A DNA stretch of 60,180 nucleotides from an uncultured Opitutia bacterium (GTDB lineage: Bacteria > Verrucomicrobiota > Verrucomicrobiia > Opitutales > Coraliomargaritaceae), in assembly GCA_937136395.1 (NCBI GenBank), contig CAKZOI010000074.1, positions 1 to 60,180 of the forward strand, in the 5' to 3' direction. The notes beneath the pieces were generated by a model. The model searched no databases. It saw only the letters and a program-made list of their open reading frames with translations, and was not told where the DNA came from. A program made the position numbers and the translations under genes. Positions 10,148 to 19,525 of this stretch are shown piece after piece. Every line of letters starts with the position of its first letter. The first letter of the stretch is position 1.

Positions 10148-11437
10148 TTAACGATCGCCCGACTTCACGAAATCACGAATGCCCTTCCCTGTGTAAATTT
10201 GACGAGGGCGGTGAATACGGCTCTTCGGGTTTTCAGCGATTTCTTTCCAATTCGCAATCCATCCAGGCATACGTCCAATCGCAAACATCACGGTGAACAT
10301 TTCAACCGGAATGCCAATCGCTTTGAGTAGGATACCGCTGTAGAAGTCTACATTCGGATAGAGCTTCCGCTTTACAAAATACTCATCTTCCAAGGCAGCC
10401 TTCTCTAAGTGCTTCGCGATATCCAAAAGGGGGTCATCAATTCCAATTCCAGAGAGCACATGCTCCGCACTCTTACCTAGGATTTTAGCACGTGGGTCGT
10501 AATTCTTATACACACGGTGTCCGAAGCCCATCAACTTGGCTTTTCCTTGCTTAGCCGCCTCAATGAAACGTGAACCATCGTCGCCTGCGCGATGTATTTC
10601 CTCAAGCATTTGAATGACTGCCATGTTGGCGCCACCATGCGATGGACCCCACAACGCACTGACACCCGCAGACACCGATGCAAACAGATTTGCGCCACCA
10701 GAGGCGACCATTCGCACCGTTGAAGTCGAGCAATTCTGCTCATGATCGGCATGCAATAACAAGAAAAGATCTAGAGCATCGGAAGCACCACAATTATCGA
10801 TGTATGTATTATACGGCTCGGAAAACATCATATGTAGGAAGTTTTCTGCATAACGACGCTTATGATCAGGGTATACAAATGGTAGGCCTTGCTTCATGCG
10901 ATAAGTCATTGCCGCAATCGTGCGCACTTTCGAAATAAGTAGCGCCGCTGTTTCATCGAAGTGGAATAAGTCCTGCTCACGATCATTCGAGGACATCTCC
11001 GGATAATAGGCCCCCAATGAATTCAGCATTGAAGACAAGATTGCCATCGGATGAGCATTTGACGGAAATCCATCGAAATGACTATGCATTCCAGTGTGTA
11101 TCGAAGCGTTATTGCGAATGCTTTGGCGGAAGGTGGTCAAGGCATCTGCCTTGGGTAATTCACCATAAATAACCAGCATTGCCGCCTCTAAGAAAGTGGA
11201 CTGCTCAGCCAGTTGTTCGATCGGATAGCCGCGGTGACGCAGGATGCCTTTTTCGCCATCGATAAAAGAGATGTTACTCAAGCAAGAGCCCGTGTTCCCA
11301 TAACCTTCATCAAACATGATATGACCACTCTTCGCTCGTAAAGTGCGCGTATCCAAGGCTTTTTCGCCTTCAGTTCCCTCAATAATAGGGAATTCAAAAT
11401 TCTCGTTGCCAAGTCGGAGTGTGCCAGTCGTTTCCAT
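10148..11437 (-). CDS. gltA: Citrate synthase
   Basis: Condenses oxaloacetate and acetyl-CoA to citrate, the entry step of the TCA cycle. It has 429 residues, typical for the Gram-negative type II enzyme with a beta-rich N-terminal domain (residues 1-45, [20 protein letters not shown]). Catalytic segments are [17 protein letters not shown] near 265-281, [16 protein letters not shown] near 311-326 and the C-terminal Asp-containing [15 protein letters not shown] near 365. The adjacent acyltransferase downstream is probably unrelated in function. Confidence 0.96.
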   Translation of the reverse strand: METTGTLRLGNENFEFPIIEGTEGEKALDTRTLRAKSGHIMFDEGYGNTGSCLSNISFIDGEKGILRHRGYPIEQLAEQSTFLEAAMLVIYGELPKADALTTFRQSIRNNASIHTGMHSHFDGFPSNAHPMAILSSMLNSLGAYYPEMSSNDREQDLFHFDETAALLISKVRTIAAMTYRMKQGLPFVYPDHKRRYAENFLHMMFSEPYNTYIDNCGASDALDLFLLLHADHEQNCSTSTVRMVASGGANLFASVSAGVSALWGPSHGGANMAVIQMLEEIHRAGDDGSRFIEAAKQGKAKLMGFGHRVYKNYDPRAKILGKSAEHVLSGIGIDDPLLDIAKHLEKAALEDEYFVKRKLYPNVDFYSGILLKAIGIPVEMFTVMFAIGRMPGWIANWKEIAENPKSRIHRPRQIYTGKGIRDFVKSGDR

Positions 11438-11496
11438 GGTAGTTTTGATCTAATCTTGATTTTAAAAGCTTTGCAAGTGAAGGGGGTATGAAAAAA

Positions 11497-12135
11497 TTAC
11501 AGGAGCTGCAAAAAATTCCGATACAGATCCAAGCCTTTTGACTGGCTCTTCTCTGGGTGAAATTGAGTAGCGTAGCAATTTCCAGACCGAATCCCGGAGA
11601 CAAATGACCCTCCATAATCAGTCGTAAACAAGGTCAAATTCGGGTCCTCTGGTGCAATATAATAGCTATGCACGAAATAGAACTGGTCCTCGCCACTGCG
11701 TAGGCCCTCAGTGATTGGATCTGTGGAGTCGAAGGACACGCTATTCCACCCCATATGTGGAATCTTCAATGATCGATCGATATCGAAGCGCTTCACTTTA
11801 CCCTTAAACACACCAAGTGCTTGAGTATCCCCCTCTTCCGAGTGCTCAAACAAAGCTTGCAGCCCAAGACAAATGCCAAAAAACGGCTTATCCGCAGCAA
11901 TCCATTCACGAATTGCACAGTCAAAGCCTGTCTCTTTCAATAAACGCATCGTATCTACAATGGCTCCTTGCCCAGGAAATACCAATGCATCCGCACCTTC
12001 AATCTGGCACGGACTATCGACGAGATAAGCATCCGCGCCAACGTGCTCCCATGCCCTCACCACGCTACGCAAGTTCCCCATACCGTAATCTATTACGGCA
12101 AGTCGAGGTTTCGCGGATGTCTGGGTGGCGTTCAT
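11497..12135 (-). CDS. hisH: Imidazole glycerol phosphate synthase glutaminase subunit HisH
   Basis: Class I glutamine amidotransferase that releases ammonia for HisF in histidine synthesis. It has 212 residues from the ATG at 12135 ([10 protein letters not shown]); the frame extends back to 12162 but a longer start is not needed. The family start [15 protein letters not shown] is present. The nucleophile Cys lies in [13 protein letters not shown] and the His-Glu pair in [10 protein letters not shown]. It precedes no other his gene directly: hisB and hisC are upstream on the same strand, separated by a 234-bp spacer that contains a family D repeat. Confidence 0.95.
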   Translation of the reverse strand: MNATQTSAKPRLAVIDYGMGNLRSVVRAWEHVGADAYLVDSPCQIEGADALVFPGQGAIVDTMRLLKETGFDCAIREWIAADKPFFGICLGLQALFEHSEEGDTQALGVFKGKVKRFDIDRSLKIPHMGWNSVSFDSTDPITEGLRSGEDQFYFVHSYYIAPEDPNLTLFTTDYGGSFVSGIRSGNCYATQFHPEKSQSKGLDLYRNFLQLL

Positions 12136-12265
12136 TGGGAAACGCAATACGCTGTCGATCAACGCATAAGATGCAAGCCGACAAAGTTTTTGAATAGGAA
12201 AATTTGTCTAATGGGAGCCATTAGTAAAGCTACATTAGTGGAGCAACATATATTGTTTAGCTAGA

Positions 12266-12351
12266 GTTGGAGGGTTGCGCTCCGTCGCAATCGCCGGATA
12301 TTTGAACAGCCCCGCAAGGTTCATGCGGCGATGACGGAGCATCGCCCTCCA
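12266..12351. repeat. Family D hairpin repeat, copy 1
   Basis: An imperfect inverted repeat of about 86 bp. It begins TTGGAGGGTTGCGCTCCGTC and ends with a complementary arm (GACGGAGCATCGCCCTCC). It is closely similar to 21636-21720, including the arms and part of the loop. It sits in the hisH-hisB spacer and can fold into one long interrupted hairpin. Confidence 0.8.
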
Positions 12352-12369
12352 TAAGAAGCCAACGCCCTG

Positions 12370-12972
12370 CTAACTCGACAAGGTGCCTTTGGTGCTGGGC
12401 AATGCATCGCCCATACGTGGGTCGACAGTGGTCGCCATATCTAGTGCGCGTGCAAATGCCTTAAAGATCGCCTCCGCGATGTGGTGCGGCTCTTCACCGT
12501 ATTCCAAATTGATGTGCAAGTTACAGGCTGCCTCGTTGGCAAAAGCTTGGAAGAACTCCTTCACTAACACAATATTGAAATCGCGGACCATAGGAAACTG
12601 ATAATCCACTTTATAGACAAATGCTTGACGATTCGACAGATCCAAAGCCACGCGAGCCAACGACTCATCCATCGGCAATAAAAAGAACCCATAACGACGA
12701 ATCCCGCGCTTATCGGCCAGTGCCTTTTTGATTAATTGACCCAAAACGATGCCAGTGTCCTCCACCATATGGTGGTAATCCACGTCGATATCGCCCGTCG
12801 CTTTGACCGTGAGATCGAAGAGCCCATGCTTCGCGAATAGCGTGAGCATGTGGTCGAAAAAAGGTATACCCGTATCGATTTCAGACACACCTGTGCCGTC
12901 GACATTCAGCTCCATTTGGATCTGAGTTTCTTTCGTATTACGAGTCAGTTTTGCTATGCGTGTTTCAGCCAT
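12370..12972 (-). CDS. hisB: Imidazoleglycerol-phosphate dehydratase
   Basis: Dehydrates imidazole glycerol phosphate to imidazole acetol phosphate. It has 200 residues, the stand-alone (monofunctional) form, without the histidinol phosphatase domain seen in enterobacteria. Metal-binding histidine motifs are present: [29 protein letters not shown] and [20 protein letters not shown]. The start codon lies inside the 3' end of hisC, a 19-bp overlap, so translation is probably coupled. Confidence 0.96.
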   Translation of the reverse strand: MAETRIAKLTRNTKETQIQMELNVDGTGVSEIDTGIPFFDHMLTLFAKHGLFDLTVKATGDIDVDYHHMVEDTGIVLGQLIKKALADKRGIRRYGFFLLPMDESLARVALDLSNRQAFVYKVDYQFPMVRDFNIVLVKEFFQAFANEAACNLHINLEYGEEPHHIAEAIFKAFARALDMATTVDPRMGDALPSTKGTLSS

Positions 12973-14045
12973 GATTCTACGGCGGTTAAAAATGCCTTCA
13001 TTTCAGTATCTGTTCCTATGCTGACTCTGATGAAAGCGCAAGTTAAAGGATGCCCAGGAAAATAACGCACCAACACCTTCGATGCTTTCAAATACTCAAA
13101 AAGTTCGCGAGCAACCTCTGCACCCGACTCACCCAATGCATTTTTTGGCTCGGTAAACAGTAGATTTGCGGCTGATGGGTAAGTGAACCAGCCAAAGCGA
13201 TCGAGCTCGGCACGAGTTTGCTCACGAGTGGCGACCACCTTCGCACACTGCTCGTCAAAATACTGAGTATCTTCGAATGCGGCCAAAGCAGCCGCCTGAG
13301 CGATCCGATCGAGGTTATATGCATCGCGCACCCGATCCAGTATATTAACAATCCCTGCATCCGCCAAAGCAAAGCCCACGCGCATACCTGCCAAGCCGTA
13401 TGACTTCGAAAACGTGCGCACGATGATTAAATTCTGATACTCCTGAAGCAGGGGTGCAGCCGTTTCGCCGCCAAAATCGACATAAGCTTCATCGACCACT
13501 AATAAACCATCGATGCGATCCAGCACACTCGCGATTTCAGCACAAGTAAACGCTACTCCCGTTGGAGCATTTGGAGACGTTAAGAAAAAAACCGAAGTAT
13601 TTAGAGCGGCTATCGCATCTACATCCAACTTCATTTCGCGAGTGAAAGGAACGTCCACCAAGCCCTTATCGGACATCCCTGCAACGACAGGATAAAGCGA
13701 ATAGCTGGGCACGGTATGCCCTGCACCCTCGGCATCTACGAAACAACGTGTAATGAGATCCAGAATATTATCCGAACCATTGCCAATGATTACATTCGAC
13801 TGCGTCAGCCCAAAGCGCTCACCAATCGCTGCACGCAATTCCCGACTCACAGGCTCCGGATATTTCCTCAACTGCAACACTTCCGCAGCTGCCGCTTCCG
13901 CTACTTTTGGGGAGGGTGGATATGGGTTTTCATTGGTGTTCAACTTCACCCATCCCTCACCCTGCGGTTGCTCTCCTGGCACATACGCGTGGAGATTCTG
14001 AACATGCGGCAAAGCCCGCGAGGAAGCATCAAAAGTTCGTTTCAT
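12954..14045 (-). CDS. hisC: Histidinol-phosphate aminotransferase
   Basis: PLP-dependent aminotransferase that forms L-histidinol phosphate. It has 363 residues, typical of class I/II aminotransferases. Visible motifs are [14 protein letters not shown] near 34, [14 protein letters not shown] near 87, [11 protein letters not shown] near 180 and the PLP-lysine segment [17 protein letters not shown] near 205-221. The C-terminus has LVRYFPG and [10 protein letters not shown]. hisB overlaps its end by 19 bases. The hisC-hisB-(spacer)-hisH order suggests a short his operon. Confidence 0.95.
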   Translation of the reverse strand: MKRTFDASSRALPHVQNLHAYVPGEQPQGEGWVKLNTNENPYPPSPKVAEAAAAEVLQLRKYPEPVSRELRAAIGERFGLTQSNVIIGNGSDNILDLITRCFVDAEGAGHTVPSYSLYPVVAGMSDKGLVDVPFTREMKLDVDAIAALNTSVFFLTSPNAPTGVAFTCAEIASVLDRIDGLLVVDEAYVDFGGETAAPLLQEYQNLIIVRTFSKSYGLAGMRVGFALADAGIVNILDRVRDAYNLDRIAQAAALAAFEDTQYFDEQCAKVVATREQTRAELDRFGWFTYPSAANLLFTEPKNALGESGAEVARELFEYLKASKVLVRYFPGHPLTCAFIRVSIGTDTEMKAFLTAVESWLKHA

Positions 14046-14201
14046 AAATACGTATCCTCATTTTGAAATCACGAAGCGATGATGGTTGCACTCAAATAAT
14101 GACAAAACCTAGAGAATTCACACGACGAATGAATGGACCAGAAGTTAAACAAAATTCTACGTAGCCGAATCGGGAACGATTTGGACGACACCGAGCCAAA
14201 C

Positions 14202-14228
14202 GAACCAAAAGTTGCCACTTTCGGCTAC
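14202..14228 (+). repeat. Family C hairpin unit
   Basis: A short unit reading GAACCAAAAGT...ACTTTCGGCTAC with stem AAAGT/ACTTT. It matches the two tandem units at 41945-42016, whose stems read AAAGC/GCTTT. It abuts the 3' end of rlmN. A direct repeat of 11 bases (CCTAGAGAATT at 14108 and 14228) brackets the surrounding 110-bp segment. Confidence 0.5.
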
Positions 14229-15292
14229 CTAGAGAATTTAACTCGTTTCGCCTTGAGTTGACCACAGCCGGCATTCACATCAATTCCTCGCCGCTGACGC
14301 ACCGTGCTCGGCAAACCTGCATCTTGTATGATCTGCTGAAATGCACGCACACGCATTTCTTCTGGCGCTTGCCCGTCAAAACCCTCAGTCGCGTTCAGCG
14401 GAATCAAATTCACATGGGCATCCATCCCCTTCAATAGCTCCGCTAAACGTCGCGCATGGTCGTCACTATCATTGACACCACGAATCAAGGTCCACGCAAA
14501 AAATACGCGGGCACGCTTGAGCGCTGAATACTCTCGGCAAGAGTCCATCAAGTCAGCCAGCGGCCAGCGCTTATTGATTGGAATCAACTTACCCCGCTCC
14601 TCATCGCTGGCACCATGCAAACTCACTGCGAGTGAATAGCGCTTCGGATGTCGTGCCAGCTTTTGTATACCAGGTATGTAACCAACGGTGCTGATCGCCA
14701 CCCGTGCGGGACCAATGTTCAAGCCTCGGTTATCCGTCAAAATACCCAGGGCCTCCATCGTCGGCTCAAAATTATGCAGGGGCTCTCCCATCCCCATCAT
14801 CACAATATTGCGTAGTCGCTCGCCCGGATTCGTCCGTCGCAACTCGCGCTCCACATGATGTGCCTGTGCCACAATTTCGCCCGCTGTCAAATTGCGCGAG
14901 AAGCCCATCTGCCCGGTCGCACAAAACACACAGCCCATCGCGCAGCCAACTTGGCTACTCAAACATGCAGTAAAGCGCCCCGGAAAGCCCATTTGCACCG
15001 ACTCCACTTCAGCTCCGCCCGCAAGGCGCAAGAGATACTTACGCGTAAACCCATCGGCACTGGGGGTTTCGTCGACCAAGTCCATCTCAGTCATAGGCAC
15101 CACAGTATCGCTATCCAACCAACGCTGCACTGGCGGCAGGATACCAGCCGCACTGCATACACGCTCCCGCAACAACTGACGCTGCACCGCGCTAAATAAG
15201 GGGCGCGCATGGACCGGATTCACTCCAGCTGAGCGTAAAGCAGTTTCCATGGCACTGTAGCTCAGCCCTTCTAATGTTGATTGCGTGTTCAT
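14225..15292 (-). CDS. rlmN: 23S rRNA (adenine-2503-C2) methyltransferase RlmN
   Basis: Radical SAM methyltransferase that modifies A2503 of 23S rRNA, and in many bacteria A37 of some tRNAs. It has 355 residues if translation begins at the ATG at 15292; the frame is open to 15337. The Fe-S motif CAMGCVFC supplies Cys117, Cys121 and Cys124. The block IVMMGMGEPLHNFEPTMEAL is diagnostic. The C-terminal Cys that carries the intermediate is in NAGCGQLKAK. No operon partner is apparent. Confidence 0.94.
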   Translation of the reverse strand: MNTQSTLEGLSYSAMETALRSAGVNPVHARPLFSAVQRQLLRERVCSAAGILPPVQRWLDSDTVVPMTEMDLVDETPSADGFTRKYLLRLAGGAEVESVQMGFPGRFTACLSSQVGCAMGCVFCATGQMGFSRNLTAGEIVAQAHHVERELRRTNPGERLRNIVMMGMGEPLHNFEPTMEALGILTDNRGLNIGPARVAISTVGYIPGIQKLARHPKRYSLAVSLHGASDEERGKLIPINKRWPLADLMDSCREYSALKRARVFFAWTLIRGVNDSDDHARRLAELLKGMDAHVNLIPLNATEGFDGQAPEEMRVRAFQQIIQDAGLPSTVRQRRGIDVNAGCGQLKAKRVKFSR

Positions 15293-15624
15293 CATCGGTT
15301 CGTGCGCCAAATAGACAGTGCAAGACTCACAGTGCAATCTTAACTCTAAGATCTAATACAACGGTTTCTAATATATGTGTGATATCAATCAGGAGACACG
15401 AGCGCGAACCTCCGTGTCCACATACGTTATGAGCCACGGATACACGCAGATGGGCACGGATAGGATTTTTTAATCCGCGTTCATCTGTGACTAAAGGTTC
15501 TCAGTTGCCCCGTCCCAATCCAAGTCCATCAAACGCTCTTATTTTTAGCTTTCTAAAGCTCTAGATAGGGTATTCACTATAGACCTGTCAATTCGGCACA
15601 CTTAATCATTAAACACAGCATATT

Positions 15625-15783
15625 ATGAAAAAATTAACTACACTTACAATTGCAGCACTCATGTTCGGCGGTATCGCATTCCTCACAGGATGTGGTGAAA
15701 AAAGCGAAGCTGAAAAGGCTGCTGATGAGATCGAAGATGCAGGCAGCAAAGCTGCTGACGCCATCAAAGACGCGACAAACTAA
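15625..15783 (+). CDS. Small lipoprotein (entericidin-like layout)
   Basis: 52 residues. A lysine start and hydrophobic stretch (MKKLTTLTIAALMFGGIAF) are followed by the lipobox LTGC at residues 21-24, then a short charged, amphipathic Ala/Glu/Lys/Asp segment (EKAADEIEDAGSKAADAIKD). The layout resembles entericidin-type lipoproteins and other small envelope lipoproteins, but no specific function can be named. It has its own terminator 30 bases downstream, so it is likely a free-standing, well-expressed gene. Confidence 0.8.
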   Translation: MKKLTTLTIAALMFGGIAFLTGCGEKSEAEKAADEIEDAGSKAADAIKDATN

Positions 15784-15811
15784 GTTTAAGCATTCCGCTC
15801 TTTAAACTAAG

Positions 15812-15840
15812 CGCCCCGAGTATATCGAGGGGCGTTTTTT
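15812..15840 (+). terminator. Rho-independent terminator of the small lipoprotein gene
   Basis: Stem CGCCCC/GGGGCG around a short AT-containing loop, followed by six T residues, starting 29 bases after the stop codon. Confidence 0.85.
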
Positions 15841-15940
15841 ATTGCTTGCTGCCAAGCACTCATCCCGTGCGAAGCACTGAATCCTCAATCACTCATCAAC
15901 CATTAGCCATTAGCAATTAGCAATCATTCTATCCAGACAC

Positions 15941-15968
15941 AAAAAAGCCTCGGCGAACCGAGGCTTTT
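15941..15968 (-). terminator. Rho-independent terminator of the PEP-CTERM gene
   Basis: On the minus strand the stem AAAAGCCTCGG/CCGAGGCTTTT with a 4-base loop ends in a T-run. It lies 23 bases beyond the stop of the PEP-CTERM gene at 15991. Confidence 0.88.
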
Positions 15969-15990
15969 GAGAAAAATTGTTTGAAGGAAT

Positions 15991-16620
15991 TTACTTACGG
16001 CGACGAGTCGCAACCCAACCGAGTGCTAGTAGACCTGCGATCGCAGCATAGGCAGATGGCTCGGGAACAGCCGAAATCTGCGCGAGAGACAACGAACCAG
16101 CTGCACCAATGAGTGTTGTATCCCACTGATTTGCACCAGTAAAGCCTACAGGTGGACTTCCTTGTGCAACTGTCTGAAATGTCGTTGTAACAATCCCGAA
16201 ATAGTTACCAACTCCTAAGCTGTTAATATCATCACCGTCATGAATAATAAACACCGCATGGTTGCCAGCAGAACCTGAGTCAATTGCTCCCGAAAAGACG
16301 GGAAGAACTGCAATGGGTGGCTCCCCTATAGCAGCAGCACCTCCAAGCCCATTAAAATTTAAAAAAGACAAAATTCTTCCGTAATCGTCAGTTGTTACAG
16401 AGCTACCAGACCATACATCTTCACCAATAAAAGAAGCAAAGTTCGAATTGCTCACAAAAAAACCAAGAGCATTTAAGTTATTAGAATCTCGATCTGCGTG
16501 ATTTTGAGGATCACCATTAACGATAATTTGATCTACCTCTGCATTGAAAGTAACGCCTGTGGCAAATGCCGAACAAGCAACTAAAAGAGTAGAAATACTA
16601 GATGTTACAATTTTTTTCAT
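15991..16620 (-). CDS. PEP-CTERM sorting domain protein
   Basis: 209 residues. It has an N-terminal signal peptide (MKKIVTSSISTLLVACSAFA), an exported beta-rich body, and a C-terminal PEP-CTERM signal: AVPEPSAYAAIAGLLALGW followed by VATRRRK. Such proteins are exported, then cleaved and anchored or released by an exosortase, often with extracellular polysaccharide production. No exosortase is in the window. The body (LNALGFFVSNSNFASFIGEDVWSG) is not recognised beyond being Gly/Asn-rich. It has its own terminator. Confidence 0.88.
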   Translation of the reverse strand: MKKIVTSSISTLLVACSAFATGVTFNAEVDQIIVNGDPQNHADRDSNNLNALGFFVSNSNFASFIGEDVWSGSSVTTDDYGRILSFLNFNGLGGAAAIGEPPIAVLPVFSGAIDSGSAGNHAVFIIHDGDDINSLGVGNYFGIVTTTFQTVAQGSPPVGFTGANQWDTTLIGAAGSLSLAQISAVPEPSAYAAIAGLLALGWVATRRRK

Positions 16621-16700
16621 ACGATATATTTTTTAAAAATTTTCTATAGTTGGCTATTAAATGAAATAACCGATAATTATATGCTAAAGAGAGATACTGT

Positions 16701-17624
16701 TTATTCAGTATAAGCTGCTGGCAATGTAGCACCTTGCGTCGTATTGGGGCTAACCACAAGGGCACTTGGCGCCGCCTCAGAGATATCTGTAAGTGCGAAA
16801 CCATCAAGATTATACCAGCCACCAGAAGCCAATATGTAGTCCCCAACCTTACTTAACGCACCATCACCTGTGTATATTGTAATCGTAGAGTTGTCAGGGA
16901 GTGAAGCAAGAGCTGCACCTATTGAACCTGAGCCAACAGGAGCCGAAGGATTAACAGAACCTATAATATTAACTGCACCTGCGGTGAGTGGAACGTTGAT
17001 TGCGTCCACATTAACCAGCCCCGTGAAGGTTAGAGTCGTCTGACCTGTAAAAGATGCAACAAACCCTTCTCCAGGAAATACCACAACATTGTCGCTAAGA
17101 GCGAAACCATCCAGATTATACCAGCTGTTGGCAGCCGCAATGTAGTCATCTTTTGAACCATCAGCATTATAAACAGTAATCGTAGTATTGTCTGGTATAG
17201 TATCACCACTTGCAGTATGCAAATCGCCAAGCGTGAAGTGCTCAATAACTTTCACAGTGTCACCCAATGCCAAGCCTGTAATAGCGGATTCAAGAGTTGC
17301 AGTATCTCCATCAGTTGAAAGAACTGAGCTAAATTCACCCGCAGCAGTGCCACTGGTCACCAACAAAAAATGCGGAGTCGCCAGAGTTGGCAACCCTGAA
17401 ACATCAACGTCAGCGCCAGCAACAGTCCCAGCCGCTCCTTGTGCAGCAATTGAACTAAATAGAGGCGCAGACACTAAATGAGTTCCCGCATCAAAAGTCT
17501 GACTCACATACCCAACAGGGTCAGTCGCCACTGGAGTTGGAGCTGAGGCGCCAGCATTAAGAAAAGAGGAAGCAGCGAGCAGAGCTCCCGCGAGGACAAA
17601 AGTGGGTTTTATATAATGCTTCAT
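16701..17624 (-). CDS. Secreted TIGR02597-like verrucomicrobial protein
   Basis: 307 residues with a signal peptide (FVLAGALLAASSFLNAGASA). The mature start VATDPVGYVSQTFDAGTHLVSAP matches a paralogous family of secreted proteins known from Verrucomicrobiota (TIGR02597). The body contains two similar segments ending in WYNLDGFALSDNVVV and WYNLDGFALTDISE, each preceded by a DNTTITVYN/DNSTITIYTGDG block, so it is an internal repeat. The function is unknown; a surface or periplasmic structural role is inferred. A 9-bp tandem repeat occupies the leader immediately before the ATG. Confidence 0.8.
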   Translation of the reverse strand: MKHYIKPTFVLAGALLAASSFLNAGASAPTPVATDPVGYVSQTFDAGTHLVSAPLFSSIAAQGAAGTVAGADVDVSGLPTLATPHFLLVTSGTAAGEFSSVLSTDGDTATLESAITGLALGDTVKVIEHFTLGDLHTASGDTIPDNTTITVYNADGSKDDYIAAANSWYNLDGFALSDNVVVFPGEGFVASFTGQTTLTFTGLVNVDAINVPLTAGAVNIIGSVNPSAPVGSGSIGAALASLPDNSTITIYTGDGALSKVGDYILASGGWYNLDGFALTDISEAAPSALVVSPNTTQGATLPAAYTE

Positions 17625-17627
17625 AAT

Positions 17628-17663
17628 GGGTTTTTAGGGTTTTTAGGGTTTTTAGGGTTTTTT
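17628..17663 (-). repeat. 9-bp tandem repeat in the leader of the secreted protein gene
   Basis: Four units of CCCTAAAAA on the minus strand (the outermost with one change) end 3 bases before the start codon at 17624. No Shine-Dalgarno sequence is visible between the repeat and the ATG, so the array occupies the ribosome-binding position. Confidence 0.9.
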
Positions 17664-17890
17664 GAGGCTTAATAATAGATACTGTTTTATGTAGAACAAG
17701 CAAAAAAAGAACTGCAAGGAAAAGGCGGTGATACTGGATATTTTACAGAAATTTCGAAAGCATTTCAGCATCTACAAGCGATCCACTGCTTACGCGGATT
17801 CACATATTCAGACGCCCAATGCGTAAAATCGACCCTAAAAGCCCATGAATACACACCGTAACACAAGGCAAATACGCACTCGCGGGAGAT

Positions 17891-19090
17891 TTAAGGCCCC
17901 GCCTCGATATCATCGACCAGCAACTGCACTTCGGCATCTGAGAGGTTGAACGCCGATGGCGGCGCAAAAGGCGAAAAAGAGCCGTCAATAAGGGGATCGC
18001 TTGCTTCTACCGGGATTGGCTCCATCTGCAAACGCTCCAAATCCACTCCGAAACTTGAAAAATGTCCAGCATCCTCAGCCCCCGCCAATAAGGCCCCTGA
18101 AGCGCGAGCAAACATCCAAGGCATCACTCCCAAATTAAACTGCACATTGTGCACCACCACAGTATGCACGAGTTCTTCATCGATCGTGAGCTCACTACGC
18201 GCAGGCAGGCGAACACCTTGATGTTCGCGGAAATGCGTGTGCGTAATCACCTCTCGCTTTCCAGTCAACGCATTCTCCGTAATTTGCTGATGTTCTCTAA
18301 AGCCGAGCATTCCTAGCATGTAGGTGACACGCTGACCATTCGGCAGGGCCACCAGCAACTCGAAGCAACGACGGCCCCCTGTAAGTGTAGATCCTTTTAG
18401 TTCTATCGTTTTGCCTGGAAATTGCGGGTAAAACAGATGCCCTCCAGTCGTCGCATCACGTATAAAATTCAGCGCCTCTCCAGTCGACATCGCTCGCGCC
18501 TCTCCAGATATCGCCATATCTATCTGCCAGGCATCTTCACCATCATACCCCATAACTAGGAGCGGTTGAACCCCACGAAACACCACCACTTTACAATAGT
18601 CGGGCTTTTTCTTAAAAGCCACGAAGCGCAGCGTGCCATGCGACGTAATTAACTCCCCCTCAAAACGTATACTTTCAACACCCCCCCATGTCGCTCTGTC
18701 GCTAAAATTGTATTCGTAGTAATCCCTTAAAACGCTCGCTAACTGGCTATCCAAGCCACTGGTCTCCATCGGGTCTAATAGAGCAATCATCTCTCGGTAA
18801 GTCTGAGGACCTTCAAGCTCAACCTCCTCTGACTCGGCAAAAGCAGCCGACCCAACAGCCAATGCGCACACGCATAGCCAAACAATCCCCCCACCTAAGG
18901 AAAGGCGAGTCGACTGAGGAAGACTGGGTTTCTGTTGATGCGGTTTCACTGAGGGCAAGCTGGATACTCGAACAAACAACGAGCTAAAGAAAAAGACCCG
19001 CGCTGAAGCGAAAGTCAAACCAAAGAAACGGGAACGTTCAACCCTGGGCGTAATTAGCCCTAAGCGGGGAAATACCCGACAAGGTTGCAC
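17891..19090 (-). CDS. Exported protein of unknown function, LolA-like
   Basis: Up to 399 residues. The first 47 residues look non-coding. A GTG at 18949 (VKPHQQKP) would place a signal peptide correctly (GGGIVWLCVCALAVGSAAFA), giving about 352 residues. The mature part has repeated short beta strands (SIRFEGELITSHGTLRF, PLLVMGYDGEDAWQID, CFELLVALPNGQRVTYML), a pattern seen in outer-membrane lipoprotein-sorting (LolA/LppX-like) folds. This resemblance is weak and inferred. The acidic C-terminus (SDAEVQLLVDDIEAGP) is unusual. No clear operon partner. Confidence 0.65.
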   Translation of the reverse strand: MQPCRVFPRLGLITPRVERSRFFGLTFASARVFFFSSLFVRVSSLPSVKPHQQKPSLPQSTRLSLGGGIVWLCVCALAVGSAAFAESEEVELEGPQTYREMIALLDPMETSGLDSQLASVLRDYYEYNFSDRATWGGVESIRFEGELITSHGTLRFVAFKKKPDYCKVVVFRGVQPLLVMGYDGEDAWQIDMAISGEARAMSTGEALNFIRDATTGGHLFYPQFPGKTIELKGSTLTGGRRCFELLVALPNGQRVTYMLGMLGFREHQQITENALTGKREVITHTHFREHQGVRLPARSELTIDEELVHTVVVHNVQFNLGVMPWMFARASGALLAGAEDAGHFSSFGVDLERLQMEPIPVEASDPLIDGSFSPFAPPSAFNLSDAEVQLLVDDIEAGP

Positions 19091-19298
19091 GGGGCTGCGT
19101 GGGGCAACGCGAGCTTACCGACTCAGCGTAGCACCGAACGCGCCACCTCCGCGAACGGTCGCCCCAGAGGGGTGGCCGCATCTTTTAAACTGTAGGTCAG
19201 GCACTCTTGCCTGAGCCAGTTGCAGGTGGGCGCAAGCAGCAGAGGTTGCCAGACCTACGGATAAAGACAGAAATCTTGCACTTCGAGGCCGTCGACAA
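19091..19298. other. Spacer with one family A hairpin
   Basis: No gene seen. It contains a family A hairpin at 19196-19215 (GTCAGGCA/TGCCTGAG, one mismatch) and a degraded partner near 19248-19258 (GCCAGACCTAC). The remainder is GC-rich with no recognised signal. Confidence 0.6.
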
Positions 19299-19489
19299 GG
19301 AGACTACTTCAAAAACCTGTTGATTAACTAATGTTCTGGGCTTCATCGCCGATCGTAAGTCAGACACTCTTGTCTGACTACCTCTGCGGGCTTCATCTCT
19401 CCGTCAACTTGGTCAGGCAAGAGTGCCTAACCTACAATTGCCGAGTCTCACCACGAATTCTCAAAAGTAATTTCAATTTTGAGACACTC
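19299..19489 (+). repeat. 190-bp REPIN/MITE-like element, family A, copy 2
   Basis: Same order as copy 3: left end with TTCAAAAACCTGTTGATTAAC, hairpin 19359-19378 (GTCAGACA/TGTCTGAC), hairpin 19412-19431 (GTCAGGCA/TGCCTAAC), then AATTTCAATTTTGAGACACTC. It lies just downstream of ugd. Confidence 0.85.
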
Positions 19490-19525
19490 GACAAGCGACG
19501 ACGCCACGAAAGATGAATTCCGAAG

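Noticed and set aside
17628-17663. Telomere-like GGGTTTTTA repeats as a chromosome end or origin
   Set aside because: Only four units, inside a gene leader, with genes continuing on both sides; no terminal structure.
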